From contig JAKDNQ010000001.1 in assembly GCA_030456405.1 (NCBI GenBank), positions 1 to 38,065 of the forward strand: DNA of 38,065 nucleotides, in the 5' to 3' direction. The notes under the pieces were generated by a model. That model ran no database searches. It saw only the letters and a program-made list of their open reading frames with translations, and was not told the origin of the DNA. The position numbers and the translations under genes are program-made. Source of the stretch: Nitrospira sp. (GTDB lineage Bacteria; Nitrospirota; Nitrospiria; Nitrospirales; Nitrospiraceae). Below are positions 24,722-32,419 of this stretch, piece by piece. Position 1 is the stretch's first letter. Each line of letters starts with the position of its first letter.

Positions 24722-25813
24722 CTAAGAAGATTTTGTGCCTGATGTCTTCTCTGTCCGGCTGGCTGCCCCCTCCTGGTTGATCCAAGCCGTGAACAGCGTA
24801 TAGGCCACCGCGAGTATCACCGGACCGACGAAGAGCCCAATGATGCCGAAGGCGACCAACCCCCCTAACACACCGGCAATGATCAGCAGCAGCGGGAGAT
24901 CCGCCCCTTGCTTAATCAGAATGGGTCGTAGAATATTATCGACAGGGGCGACGAGCAAGGTCCACACGAGCAGCACGGTCCCCCACGTGGTGTCGCCGGT
25001 CCAGTAGAGCCAGCCCACTGCGCACAGCATAATTGGGATCACCCCGACTTGCACGATGGCTGAAATGAACATCACCGCGGTCAGCATGACGGCGAACGGC
25101 ACGCCGGCGACTGCCAGGCCGATCCCAGCAAGCACGGCTTGCACAAATGCCGTCAACACCACCCCCAGCGCCACCCCATAGATCGCCTGTCCAGCCAAAC
25201 GGATGGCCTGTTCGCCCTGTTCTCCCGCCAGTCGAGCGCCAAACCGCAGAGCTATTCCAGCGGCAGATTCTCCCGTGGCATAGAGCACGGCCGAGATGAG
25301 CAGGGTTAAGACGATTTGGGCAAGCAACATCCCGAGACCCCCGACCTGTCCGGCTACCCATCGCACAACGCCCCCCAAGTATGGTGACAGGCGCGCCGCC
25401 AGTTCCTCACGACTCAGGTCGGCGATTTGCTGCCATTGCGACGCCGCTTTCGCGCCGACCACAGGGATCTTTCCCAGCCAGTCGGGAGGGGGAGGCAGCG
25501 TGCGACTGATGACCGAGGTTGTCCAAGCGGTAATCTCCTTGAAATTCTCGATGAAGGCGCCGATGGCAAACGAGAACGGCAGAAGGAAGATCGTCAGCAA
25601 AAGAAGCGTCATCGCCGTCACGGCAAGCCACCGCCGCCCCAGCAGCCAGCGTTGAAGCATCAAGAGCAGGGGCCAGGTGGCCACCACGATCATGGTCGCC
25701 CACACGACCGCGGTGAGAAACGGCAAGAGGATCCAGACCGAAGCCGCAATCAGCGCAAACAGGAACACCACTGCAAGCGTGTCGCGGGTCAGTTCAAATT
25801 GCCGTTCTGCCAT
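24722..25813 (-). CDS. AI-2E/PerM-family membrane permease
   Basis: A 363-residue protein with about eight membrane helices. Features of the family: an N-terminal helix pair (TLAVVFLFALIAASVWILLP, then FLTAVVWATMIVVATWPLLL), a soluble stretch with PPPPDWLGKIPVVGAKAASQ, and the C-terminal NILRPILIKQGADLPLLLII plus FGIIGLFVGPVILAVAYTLF. The family includes the AI-2 exporter TqsA and sodium/proton antiporters, so the substrate cannot be deduced. ATG 25813 follows GAGAGGAC. It starts the long minus-strand run. Confidence 0.88.
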   Translation of the reverse strand: MAERQFELTRDTLAVVFLFALIAASVWILLPFLTAVVWATMIVVATWPLLLMLQRWLLGRRWLAVTAMTLLLLTIFLLPFSFAIGAFIENFKEITAWTTSVISRTLPPPPDWLGKIPVVGAKAASQWQQIADLSREELAARLSPYLGGVVRWVAGQVGGLGMLLAQIVLTLLISAVLYATGESAAGIALRFGARLAGEQGEQAIRLAGQAIYGVALGVVLTAFVQAVLAGIGLAVAGVPFAVMLTAVMFISAIVQVGVIPIMLCAVGWLYWTGDTTWGTVLLVWTLLVAPVDNILRPILIKQGADLPLLLIIAGVLGGLVAFGIIGLFVGPVILAVAYTLFTAWINQEGAASRTEKTSGTKSS

Positions 25814-25850
25814 GGCTGTCCTCTCTGCGCCCGTTCATTGCTCTATCGAT

Positions 25851-26086
25851 GATGCGCGATGCGAGATACGAGATGCGGGATGCGAGATACGGGATTCGCG
25901 ATGCGGGATATGCGATTCGCGTTTCGTGATGCGAGATTCGCGATCCGAGATTCACGGCGCGTATCTCGTATCTCGCATCGCGTATCCCGAATCTCATTTC
26001 TGCATCCCGATGCGCGCATCTCGTATCTCACTCTTATAAAACAGATGCGAGATACGGGATGCGGGATACGCGATGTGGGATGCGAC
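25851..26086. repeat. 7-nt hairpin repeat block C
   Basis: More than thirty units. Left arm GATGCGN/GATACGN/GATTCGN, a centre around GATTCACGGCGCG (about 25950-25962), right arm ATCTCGT/ATCCCGA, then ACTCTTATAA and a second short left arm up to the stop of the next gene. The 42-nt segment 25938-25979 matches 26582-26623 (block D) with about five differences. Frames through the block encode only a 7-residue periodic peptide and are not genes. Confidence 0.9.
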
Positions 26087-26088
26087 TT

Positions 26089-26505
26089 TCATTCAGTTTC
26101 CTCCAGCATCGTATATTGCGCTCCTTCTTCGCGCACGGATTGGTGTTGCAATTCGACGCTCTGGATAAACAGATTCAGTTTGCCGCCTAGCCGGTCCAGT
26201 TGATCATGGAGTTGCTTAAACAACGAGTCATCTTTCAGTGAACCAGTTTCCTGCAATATTTCCAGATGGTCGATTGTTTCATCGCAGGAAGCATGGGCAT
26301 ACGTGAGAAACCTGATGAAATCCTGTTTGTAGCGACGGCGACCATAACCCTCGACGATGTTTGACCTGATTGACTTGGAGGACCGGCGAATTTGAGAGCC
26401 TTCCTCGTACATCTCGAACTTTGGCAGTAGATCAATGGTCATCCGATGCACGCCGATTGAAACGTCCCTTGCCAGTTGCCACACCTCAAGTTTCTTATAA
26501 CTCAA
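26089..26505 (-). CDS. Four-helix-bundle (23S rRNA intervening-sequence type) protein
   Basis: A 138-residue protein of the four-helix-bundle family first known from 23S rRNA intervening sequences: [20 protein letters not shown], the central [20 protein letters not shown] (with the SIxxNIAEG-type motif) and [20 protein letters not shown]. The start is TTG at 26505: AGGAG lies seven bases upstream and the family normally begins M-x-Y-K-x-L-E-V-W. The function is unknown; members are common in accessory DNA and beside diversity-generating elements, of which no reverse transcriptase is seen here. Blocks C and D, which share a 42-nt segment in direct orientation, lie immediately downstream and upstream. 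Confidence 0.87.
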   Translation of the reverse strand: MSYKKLEVWQLARDVSIGVHRMTIDLLPKFEMYEEGSQIRRSSKSIRSNIVEGYGRRRYKQDFIRFLTYAHASCDETIDHLEILQETGSLKDDSLFKQLHDQLDRLGGKLNLFIQSVELQHQSVREEGAQYTMLEETE

Positions 26506-26527
26506 TCTTTTCTCCTAAAGACAGAGC

Positions 26528-26710
26528 GAGATGCGGGATATGCGATTCGCGATGCGGGATGCGTGTTCCGGGATACGGGATTCGTGATCCGAGATTCACG
26601 GCGCGCAACTCGTTACTCGCATCCCGCAACTCGTATCATGCAACTCGTATCCCGCATCCCGGATCCTGGATCTCGGATCTCGCATCCCGGAACTCACATC
26701 CCGTATCCCG
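26528..26710. repeat. 7-nt hairpin repeat block D
   Basis: Left arm of GATGCGG/GATTCGC-type units, centre GATTCACGGCGCG, right arm of ATCCCGC/ACTCGTA-type units. Segment 26582-26623 is shared with block C (direct) and block F (inverted, one mismatch in 42). It fills the gap between the four-helix-bundle and XRE genes. Confidence 0.9.
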
Positions 26711-26723
26711 CTCATCGCTCGCG

Positions 26724-27017
26724 TTACGCTACTTCCAACTCTACATGCACACGCCGGCCGAGCGCTGTGGCGATATTCACCAGCGCATCCAGCGAGAACC
26801 GCGACACGCGCTCGCGCAAGAGGTCATTGATGCGCGGCTGAGTGACACCGCAATGGGTTGCAGCGTCGGCTTGCTTCCAGTTGTTGGCCTTGATGATAGC
26901 CGCAATCTGCCGCATCAGCTCGGCCCGTGCCTCAAGATTAGCTGCTTGCTCAGGCGTGTCGGCAATCGCATCCCACACGCTTCTGAAAGCCTTGATCTTG
27001 GCCTTGGTTTTCCTCAT
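26724..27017 (-). CDS. XRE-family antitoxin (HigA2/Gp49-partner type)
   Basis: A 97-residue helix-turn-helix protein. N-terminal part SVWDAIADTPEQAANLEARA, then the DNA-binding unit IIKANNWKQADAATHCGVTQ and PRINDLLRERVSRFSLDALV, and the end ALGRRVHVELEVA. Proteins of this form are antitoxins encoded just downstream of Gp49-like (HigB/RelE superfamily) toxins. Only the last residues of such a toxin survive here, fused to an ATPase start; its stop overlaps this start by four bases. It is therefore an orphan antitoxin. Confidence 0.85.
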   Translation of the reverse strand: MRKTKAKIKAFRSVWDAIADTPEQAANLEARAELMRQIAAIIKANNWKQADAATHCGVTQPRINDLLRERVSRFSLDALVNIATALGRRVHVELEVA

Positions 27018-27169
27018 CGGGCACCTCTCATGAGTTCGGTGAATCGCTTTTTGGCAAGCTCAATGTCACGTTTGGCCGTCAGAAGCGTCGACTTTCCCGT
27101 GCCCCTGGGGTCGAACAGAAAGAAGCTCTGCTTCGGAACTTTATAATGTCTCGGAATCGAATATTCCAT
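27014..27169 (-). pseudogene. Chimeric remnant: ATPase N-terminus joined to toxin C-terminus
   Basis: A 51-residue frame. Residues 1-30 (MEYSIPRHYKVPKQSFFLFD, then PRGTGKSTLL) are the start of an AAA+DUF4143 ATPase up to its P-loop (with Asp in place of the first Gly). Residues 32-51 (AKRDIELAKKRFTELMRGAR) look like the C-terminal helix of a Gp49-like toxin, the usual partner of the XRE gene that overlaps it. The junction lies directly after GKSTLL. Neither half can be functional. Confidence 0.6.
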
Positions 27170-27280
27170 TTTGCGACTCAATGTGGAAATATACATTCCA
27201 TTTTGATTTAGCATCAAGCGCTATGCTCAGCCGACCAGCATGGCCGTAGACGTTCGGTGACTGATTGGTTTGCTCTGCCG

Positions 27281-28434
27281 TCACAGCACTTCGAGAAATT
27301 CCTGCCACGGCAGCGCCCGCACGCCGGGAGCGACAGCCGATGTCGGCGCTCCCGCCTGCGGTGATTGATGGACAAGGAACATCCTCGTGCCGCCGGCCCT
27401 TGCGCGTTTTCGTTTCAGCGCCTCAGCCAGCCTCTGCATCGGAACGGCCATGGCAGGCGTCACCGTGCGCCCGGCCTTGCATTCCACCAGCGCCACCGCG
27501 CCGGCGCGTCCGGGCACAAGAAAATCCACTTCCAAGCCCTGCTCGTCGCGAAAATAGTACAGCTCACGCCGTCCGCCTGCGTTCACCTGGGCCTTGGCCA
27601 TCTCCGCCGCAATGAAGCCTTCGAACAACGCGCCGTGAAACGGCGACCGGGTGAGTGCTCCCACTGTATCGATGCCCAGCAAATGGCAGGCGAGGCCGGC
27701 ATCGGCAACATAGATTTTGGGCGATTTGATCAGGCGTTTGCCGAGGTTCTCGTAAAACGGTGGGACGATCAGAATTTGCGCGGTCGTCTCCAGCACGCCG
27801 AGCCACTGGGCGACGGTCGGCACACTGACACCCAACGGCGCGGCCAGATCGGTCTTGTTCAATACCTGCCCGTGCCGGCTGGCCAGCAGCGCGAGGAACC
27901 GGCGAAATAGCGCGAGATCCTTCACTGCTGTTACGGCCCGGACGTCCCGTTCCAAGTAGGTCTGCAAATACGAACTGAACCACAAGCGCGCCGCGGCCGG
28001 ACGCGCCACCACTTCGGGATACCCGCCGCGCCACAGGCTGACCTTCGATGTCTCGCGCCAGGACAGGGGAAGCAGGTGCAGCACCGCCGCCCGGCCCGCC
28101 ATGGATTCCGTCACGCCCCGTATCAGCGGTGATTCCTGCGAACCGGTCAACAGCCACTGGCCCATCCGCCGCGGCCGGCGATCGATCCGCGAGCGCACGA
28201 ACGCGAATACTTCCGGCACATTCTGCACCTCGTCGAGGATTGCGGGCGTCGGCACGGCGTCGAGGAATCCCTACGGATCGGCCCGGAGCCGCGCCACTAC
28301 GTCAGGGTCTTCAAGCAGGAAGTAGCTCGCTTTGGGGAACAGCCGGCGCGGCGCGACCCGGTCAGCACCAAGGCCGGAAAGCCCTTCGCCGCCCGCAAGA
28401 CCTGTTCTTCCAGTTGGCGTCGAATATAGCGCAT
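27281..28434 (-). pseudogene. Broken AAA+DUF4143 ATPase
   Basis: From the ATG at 28434 the frame reads MRYIRRQLEEQVLRAA, KGFPALVLTGSRRAG, and then about 22 bases are missing: the rest of the Walker A loop (KTTLLRRL-like) is lost and the frame shifts. In the new frame FPKASYFLLEDPDVVARLRA runs into a TAG (28271-28273). From 28255 the frame is intact for 324 codons: Walker B TPAILDEVQNV, sensor WLLTGSQES, winged-helix part NKTDLAAPLGVSVPTVAQWL and DUF4143 with a PD-(D/E)XK-like core (GLEVDFLVPGRAGAVALVEC, then K). A late product from the GTG at 28255 would lack the P-loop and could not bind ATP normally. Confidence 0.85.
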
Positions 28435-28518
28435 GAATGAGTATTTTAAACTACCACTTTATATTCCTCAATGCCTGGCTGAAGCGGACACCGCGACGAG
28501 GAGGTGGCGCCGGCGTAA

Positions 28519-28605
28519 CGAGATACGGGATGCGAGATCCGAGATTCGCTTCCGGTATCGCGTATCCCGTGACTCGCATCCCGTATCCCGCATCTCGCAT
28601 CCCGC
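28519..28605. repeat. 7-nt hairpin repeat block E
   Basis: A short block between two oppositely oriented ATPase genes. Left arm of GAGATACGGGAT-type units, centre GATTCGCTTCCGG, right arm of ATCCCGT/ATCTCGC units. The centre resembles that of block G (GATCCACTTCCAG) rather than those of C, D and F. Confidence 0.85.
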
Positions 28606-28651
28606 CATCGCTTTCCCCCGCGTGCCCACCATGCGCGAGAGCATTTCAAGG

Positions 28652-28688
28652 CCATGAATATTCGGATTTACATTCCGAATATTCATGG
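28652..28688. promoter_or_regulatory. Perfect 15-bp inverted repeat before the intact ATPase gene
   Basis: CCATGAATATTCGGA (28652-28666) and TCCGAATATTCATGG (28674-28688) are exact reverse complements around a 7-base spacer (TTTACAT). The right arm ends 13 bases before the ATG at 28702. It could be an operator or an mRNA hairpin hiding the start. The spacer and inner arm (TTTACATTCC) resemble TATACATTCC upstream of the ATPase remnant at 27169. Confidence 0.6.
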
Positions 28689-28701
28689 TACAATTCCCGT
28701 C

Positions 28702-29850
28702 ATGATTATCAGAGCTTCTTTTCTCAAACAGCTCGCCCGCGCCGTTAAACGCTCCCCCATTACATCGCTCATCGGCCCTCGCCAGTGCGGCAAAACGACA
28801 CTGGCGCATCTGTTCGCTGAAGGCAAACGTTCGACATTCTTTGACCTTGAGTCCCAACCTGACGTCAGGCGTTTGCAAAATCCGGAACTCATACTCGGCT
28901 CCCTCCGGGGCATCGTCGTTCTCGACGAGATCCAGGAGATGCCCGAACTCTTCCGCGCCCTGCGAGTGATTGCCGATCGCCCGAACAGCACGGCACGGTT
29001 TCTTGTCCTCGGCAGCGCATCTCCCGGTATTGTCAAAAACGTTTCAGAAACTCTCGCCGGTCGTGTGGAATTCATCGAACTCAGCGGGTTCAACCTCCAG
29101 GAAGTCGGCGCCGACCCTCTTGAATCCCTCTGGCTGCGAGGCGGATTCCCCCGTTCCTTCCTCGCTCGATCTGACGAAGACAGTATGGCGTGGCGGGAAG
29201 GTTTCATCCGGACCTTTCTTGAGCGCGACATTCCACGCCTCGGCATTTCCATCCCCTCGTCGGCTTTGCGCCGCTTCTGGACCATGCTGGCCCACTATCA
29301 CGGACAGACCTGGAACGCCTCTGAACTGGCCCGCTCCATGGGACTGTCGGACAAGACCGTGCGCGCGTATCTCGATATTCTGACCGGGACCTTTATGATC
29401 AGACAGCTTCAGCCCTGGCATGAAAATATCGGGAAGCGCCAGGTAAAATCGCCCAAAGTCTACTTTCGGGACTCCGGGATTCTTCATAGCTTGCTCAACC
29501 TTTCCGATTTTCATTCTCTGACCGGGCATCCTCGGATCGGTGCATCCTGGGAGGGCTTTGCTCTTGAGCAAACTCTTCAGCTTCTCAAGCTGCCTCAAGT
29601 GTTCTTTTGGGCGACGCACAACGGTGCGGAACTGGATCTATTCTTTCTTCATCACGGACGCCGTTACGGCATAGAATTCAAGTTCAGCGAAGCCCCGGAG
29701 ACCACAAAATCCATGCACATAGCCCTGCAAACCCTGAAATTGCATCATCTCTGGATCATCCATCCAGGCAAACACCCGTACCCCATTGACAAGAAAATTT
29801 CAGCCTTGCCCCTCACGGATGTTGGAACACTGGAGAAATTCATGAGATAA
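28702..29850 (+). CDS. AAA+DUF4143 ATPase, intact
   Basis: A 382-residue protein. AAA domain: Walker A SLIGPRQCGKTTLAHLF (P-loop 25-32), Walker B IVVLDEIQEMPEL (71-83), sensor FLVLGSASP. The middle has a winged-helix-like unit (WNASELARSMGLSDKTVRAY). The C-terminal DUF4143 part contains a PD-(D/E)XK-nuclease-like core (NGAELDLFFLHHGRRYGIEF, then K, with Asp and Glu-x-Lys). The biological role of the family is unknown; genomes often carry many copies. ATG 28702 is preferred to an in-frame ATG at 28654, which lies inside the inverted repeat. Blocks E and F of the 7-nt repeats flank it. Confidence 0.88.
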   Translation: MIIRASFLKQLARAVKRSPITSLIGPRQCGKTTLAHLFAEGKRSTFFDLESQPDVRRLQNPELILGSLRGIVVLDEIQEMPELFRALRVIADRPNSTARFLVLGSASPGIVKNVSETLAGRVEFIELSGFNLQEVGADPLESLWLRGGFPRSFLARSDEDSMAWREGFIRTFLERDIPRLGISIPSSALRRFWTMLAHYHGQTWNASELARSMGLSDKTVRAYLDILTGTFMIRQLQPWHENIGKRQVKSPKVYFRDSGILHSLLNLSDFHSLTGHPRIGASWEGFALEQTLQLLKLPQVFFWATHNGAELDLFFLHHGRRYGIEFKFSEAPETTKSMHIALQTLKLHHLWIIHPGKHPYPIDKKISALPLTDVGTLEKFMR

Positions 29851-29883
29851 ACCCCACCGGATCGAACCTCTTCAACGGAAGTC

Positions 29884-30037
29884 GGGATACGAGATACGGG
29901 ATATGCGATTCGTGATCCGGGATGCGGGATGCGCGATGCGAGTAACGAGATGCGCGCCGTGAATCTCGGATCACGAGTCCTGTATCCCGGAACACGCATC
30001 CCGCATCGCACTCTTACATCCCGCATCTCGTATCGCA
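29884..30037. repeat. 7-nt hairpin repeat block F
   Basis: Between the ends of the two intact, convergent ATPase genes. Segment 29935-29976 is the reverse complement of block D 26582-26623 with one mismatch. It also carries the CACTCTTACATCCCG word seen in block G. Its right end abuts the stop codon of the next gene. Confidence 0.9.
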
Positions 30038-30038
30038 A

Positions 30039-31214
30039 TCAGGCCCTGCCGGCTCCCTCGATAATCTTTCCCTCCCACAGATCCCGCAAAAAGACGCGCC
30101 ACGGCAGGATTCTGATACGCTCATGGATTCTTTCGACCCTTTCGTTGCAGACAACCAGGGTTGTACGCGGCGCATATTCATCCCGAAATGCCATCAACGG
30201 CCGCAAGTCCCTGGGGTCAACCCGATTTGTGCCCTTCACTTCGATGGCCACATCACCGTTGCCCAGAATGAAATCAACCTCCAGGCCGGATTTCGTCCGC
30301 CAGAAATTGATGGCGTAATCCAATTCCCGCAGCGACCTATGCGCCCTGATTTCCATCAAGATGAAATGCTCAAAGGCCTTTCCAAACAATTCACCTCGCT
30401 CGTGCGTCAACTGCCGGTGGGTCAAGGCGCCTGCAACCCCGACATCGAAGAGATAAAATTTCGGCGCCTGACCGATGATCTGCCGGCTTTGGCGCTTTTT
30501 GAATGGCGAAATCCTGATTCCTAACAGCGTGTCCTCCAAAATCTGGTAATACTCCTTCACCGTTTTGGAATCCACGCCGCACTCCCGCGCGATATTGGAA
30601 TAGTTCGTCAGTTCGCCGTGAGAGTATCCCATGGCCTCAAAAAAACGGGAAAAGGCCGGGATATTTCGAGTCAGTCCTTCGGCAAACACTTCTTCCTTCA
30701 AATAATCGGTCGTATAGGCTTTCAATAATTTGGGGTACTGATCCTGCAAATAATGGTCAGGAATCAGCCCATGATTCAAGGCTCGCAGCAGATTCATCTG
30801 TTCCAGTTCGGCGCTCACCAGCGGGAACATTTCATAGCGCCAGGCCCTGCCGCCCAATAGATTAGCCTGTCCCCGTTTCAATTTCCGGGCGCTTGAGCCG
30901 CACAGAATGAATTGCAGCCCTTTGTTCTCGATCAACCAGTGCACCTCATCCAGGATATGCGGCACCTTTTGCACTTCATCCAGGATGATCGGTTGCTTCA
31001 GGACGCCGGCATCCTTCGCTAACAACTGTTCCCGCAAGAGCGCCGGCCTCTTGGAAAACTCCAAGACTAAATCGGTATTGAGAAAATCGAAAACCAGGCT
31101 CGCGGGAAACCGCGCTTTCAAATAGGTCGATTTCCCTATTTTTCTGGGACCCCAGAGAAAGGCTGACTGCTTTGGGGGAAGATCAAGATCGAGCATTCTC
31201 TGAATCGGTTCCAT
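30039..31214 (-). CDS. AAA+DUF4143 ATPase, intact
   Basis: A 391-residue protein from a different subgroup than 28702-29850. Walker A FLWGPRKIGKSTYLKARFP (P-loop 22-29), Walker B PIILDEVQKVPHIL, sensor QFILCGSSARKLKR. Middle part YSNIARECGVDSKTVKEYYQ. DUF4143 core with PD-(D/E)XK-like residues in GLEVDFILGNGDVAIEVKG. Full length for the family and no lesion seen. Upstream of the ATG at 31214 lies an imperfect dyad (AATACACTCC and GGAGTATT on the coding strand). It lies between blocks F and G. Function unknown. Confidence 0.88.
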   Translation of the reverse strand: MEPIQRMLDLDLPPKQSAFLWGPRKIGKSTYLKARFPASLVFDFLNTDLVLEFSKRPALLREQLLAKDAGVLKQPIILDEVQKVPHILDEVHWLIENKGLQFILCGSSARKLKRGQANLLGGRAWRYEMFPLVSAELEQMNLLRALNHGLIPDHYLQDQYPKLLKAYTTDYLKEEVFAEGLTRNIPAFSRFFEAMGYSHGELTNYSNIARECGVDSKTVKEYYQILEDTLLGIRISPFKKRQSRQIIGQAPKFYLFDVGVAGALTHRQLTHERGELFGKAFEHFILMEIRAHRSLRELDYAINFWRTKSGLEVDFILGNGDVAIEVKGTNRVDPRDLRPLMAFRDEYAPRTTLVVCNERVERIHERIRILPWRVFLRDLWEGKIIEGAGRA

Positions 31215-31222
31215 GCTCGTAC

Positions 31223-31256
31223 AATACTCCTAAATAGTCAGAATTTTTCGGAGTGT
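31223..31256 (-). promoter_or_regulatory. Imperfect dyad upstream of an ATPase gene
   Basis: On the coding strand AATACACTCC and GGAGTATT face each other across an A/T-rich spacer, 10 to 40 bases before the ATG at 31214. The right half overlaps the TAGGAG ribosome binding site. It may be an autoregulatory site. 31257-31350 shows nothing else. Confidence 0.35.
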
Positions 31257-31350
31257 ATTTCGATTTGGCTCGCCTGTCAAGGGCGTGATTCCCACCGCCT
31301 TTCTATTTTAATGGCGGCGCCGCGATGACTTCAGGAGTCGGAAACTGAGG

Positions 31351-31580
31351 TGCGGGTACGAGATGCGGGATGCGAGATACGGGATAAGGGATATGCGATT
31401 CGGGATGTGGGATTCGAGATGCGAGATACGGGATTCGTGATCCGGGATGCGAGATCCGAGATCCACTTCCAGCATCTCGTATCCCGTATCCCGTATCCCG
31501 AAACCCGCGACTCGCATCCCGTATCTCGTATCCAGAATCGCACTCTTACATCCCGTATCCCGGAACTCGGATCTAGGATT
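31351..31580. repeat. 7-nt hairpin repeat block G
   Basis: About thirty units. Left arm GATGCGG/GATACGG/GATTCGN, centre GATCCACTTCCAG (about 31458-31470), right arm ATCCCGT/ATCTCGT, then CACTCTTACATCCCG and a short tail. It is the last of the series from 25851 and ends the accessory region. Confidence 0.9.
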
Positions 31581-31633
31581 TTCGATTAGATTATGTCGAG
31601 CAGTTCATTCAGTCGCGCCCGGTGCGAAAGGAC

Positions 31634-31676
31634 AGGGCCGCACCCGCATGTAGACGGATGCGGCCCTTCTGTTCTC
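31634..31676 (-). terminator. Probable terminator hairpin
   Basis: Stem AGGGCCGCA...TGCGGCCCT around a loop of about 16 bases (31638-31671), 40 bases beyond the stop of the DUF3313 gene, followed on the minus strand by a weak T-run (TGTCCTTTC). A rho-independent terminator is likely but the T-run is poor. Confidence 0.55.
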
Positions 31677-31711
31677 AGCCTGCATTTCGTCGAATCTACG
31701 AATGCGAGCGG

Positions 31712-32419
31712 CTAATCCTTCGGCATCTCGCAATTGGCGCCGTCTCGCATATTGCAGGCCCGCCACGCGCTTTTCTTGGCCCAATATGCATATGCCTGCT
31801 CAACGTCTTCCCATCGGTTAATTGGTTTCCACGCGTACTTCCCTCCACCGCGCCGATCTACACCGGCTACTAGCAATTCACCGGTCTGACTATCCGTCGC
31901 CTCCATTTCAATCGAGGCCTTGCCGACCAGACTGTTCGTTCCCGTGAGAGCCTGCTTCCCCTTGGACATCAAGAGGGTTGTCGGATAGGCCGCCGTGAGG
32001 TTGTCCAGAAGCGGAATGCCCTTGCCGGCTTCCGTGATCGCGACACGCAACCGCATCACACCTGGCCCCGGGCCTTGCACCATGGTGTAGTCCTTACGTA
32101 ATTCTTCATCGAGACGCGACCAGAGAAATTTAGACAGATAGTCGGCCTCCTCCTTGTCGAGGCTCTTGGCGTCCGACCCTTCCCCTCGCCAGACCTGCAC
32201 CGGTTCCAGCCAGATCTTTGTGTAGGTTTTAAACTTGGCCTTGTCGGTCCTATACACCAACGTCGCCTCGGTGTCGTCCGTTGCGGCGTGAAGCTTCGAA
32301 TAATCCTTCAAGAACCCGGATGGTTCTGCCTTGCCGAATCCTCCGGCTTGTTGCGAATGAGCGCATGCCGCGAGCATCAAAGCACACACACCGCCCACTA
32401 TCACATGTCGTATCACCAT
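31712..32419 (-). CDS. DUF3313 lipoprotein
   Basis: A 235-residue lipoprotein: lipobox LAAC with Cys19, then GFLKDYSKLHAATDDTEATL, KFKTYTKIWLEPVQVWRGEG and LSKFLWSRLDEELRKDYTMV, all typical of DUF3313. An added C-terminal segment (YAWKPINRWEDVEQAYAYWA, later RACNMRDGANCEMPKD) is also seen in some relatives. The function is unknown. Strong ribosome binding site AAGGAGG before ATG 32419. Confidence 0.85.
   Translation of the reverse strand: MVIRHVIVGGVCALMLAACAHSQQAGGFGKAEPSGFLKDYSKLHAATDDTEATLVYRTDKAKFKTYTKIWLEPVQVWRGEGSDAKSLDKEEADYLSKFLWSRLDEELRKDYTMVQGPGPGVMRLRVAITEAGKGIPLLDNLTAAYPTTLLMSKGKQALTGTNSLVGKASIEMEATDSQTGELLVAGVDRRGGGKYAWKPINRWEDVEQAYAYWAKKSAWRACNMRDGANCEMPKD

Noticed and set aside
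25794..26203. Open frames on both strands giving RDTR/RDAR-type heptapeptide repeats
   Set aside because: They are translations of the 7-nt repeat block (21 bases equal seven residues). They are open in several frames on both strands and have no ribosome binding site.
26089..26505. Part of a diversity-generating retroelement
   Set aside because: The four-helix-bundle protein resembles the accessory protein of such elements, but no reverse transcriptase, template repeat or variable protein was seen in the window.
25851..31580. CRISPR array
   Set aside because: The repeats have 7-nt units without unique spacers of constant length, fold back on themselves, and no cas gene is present.
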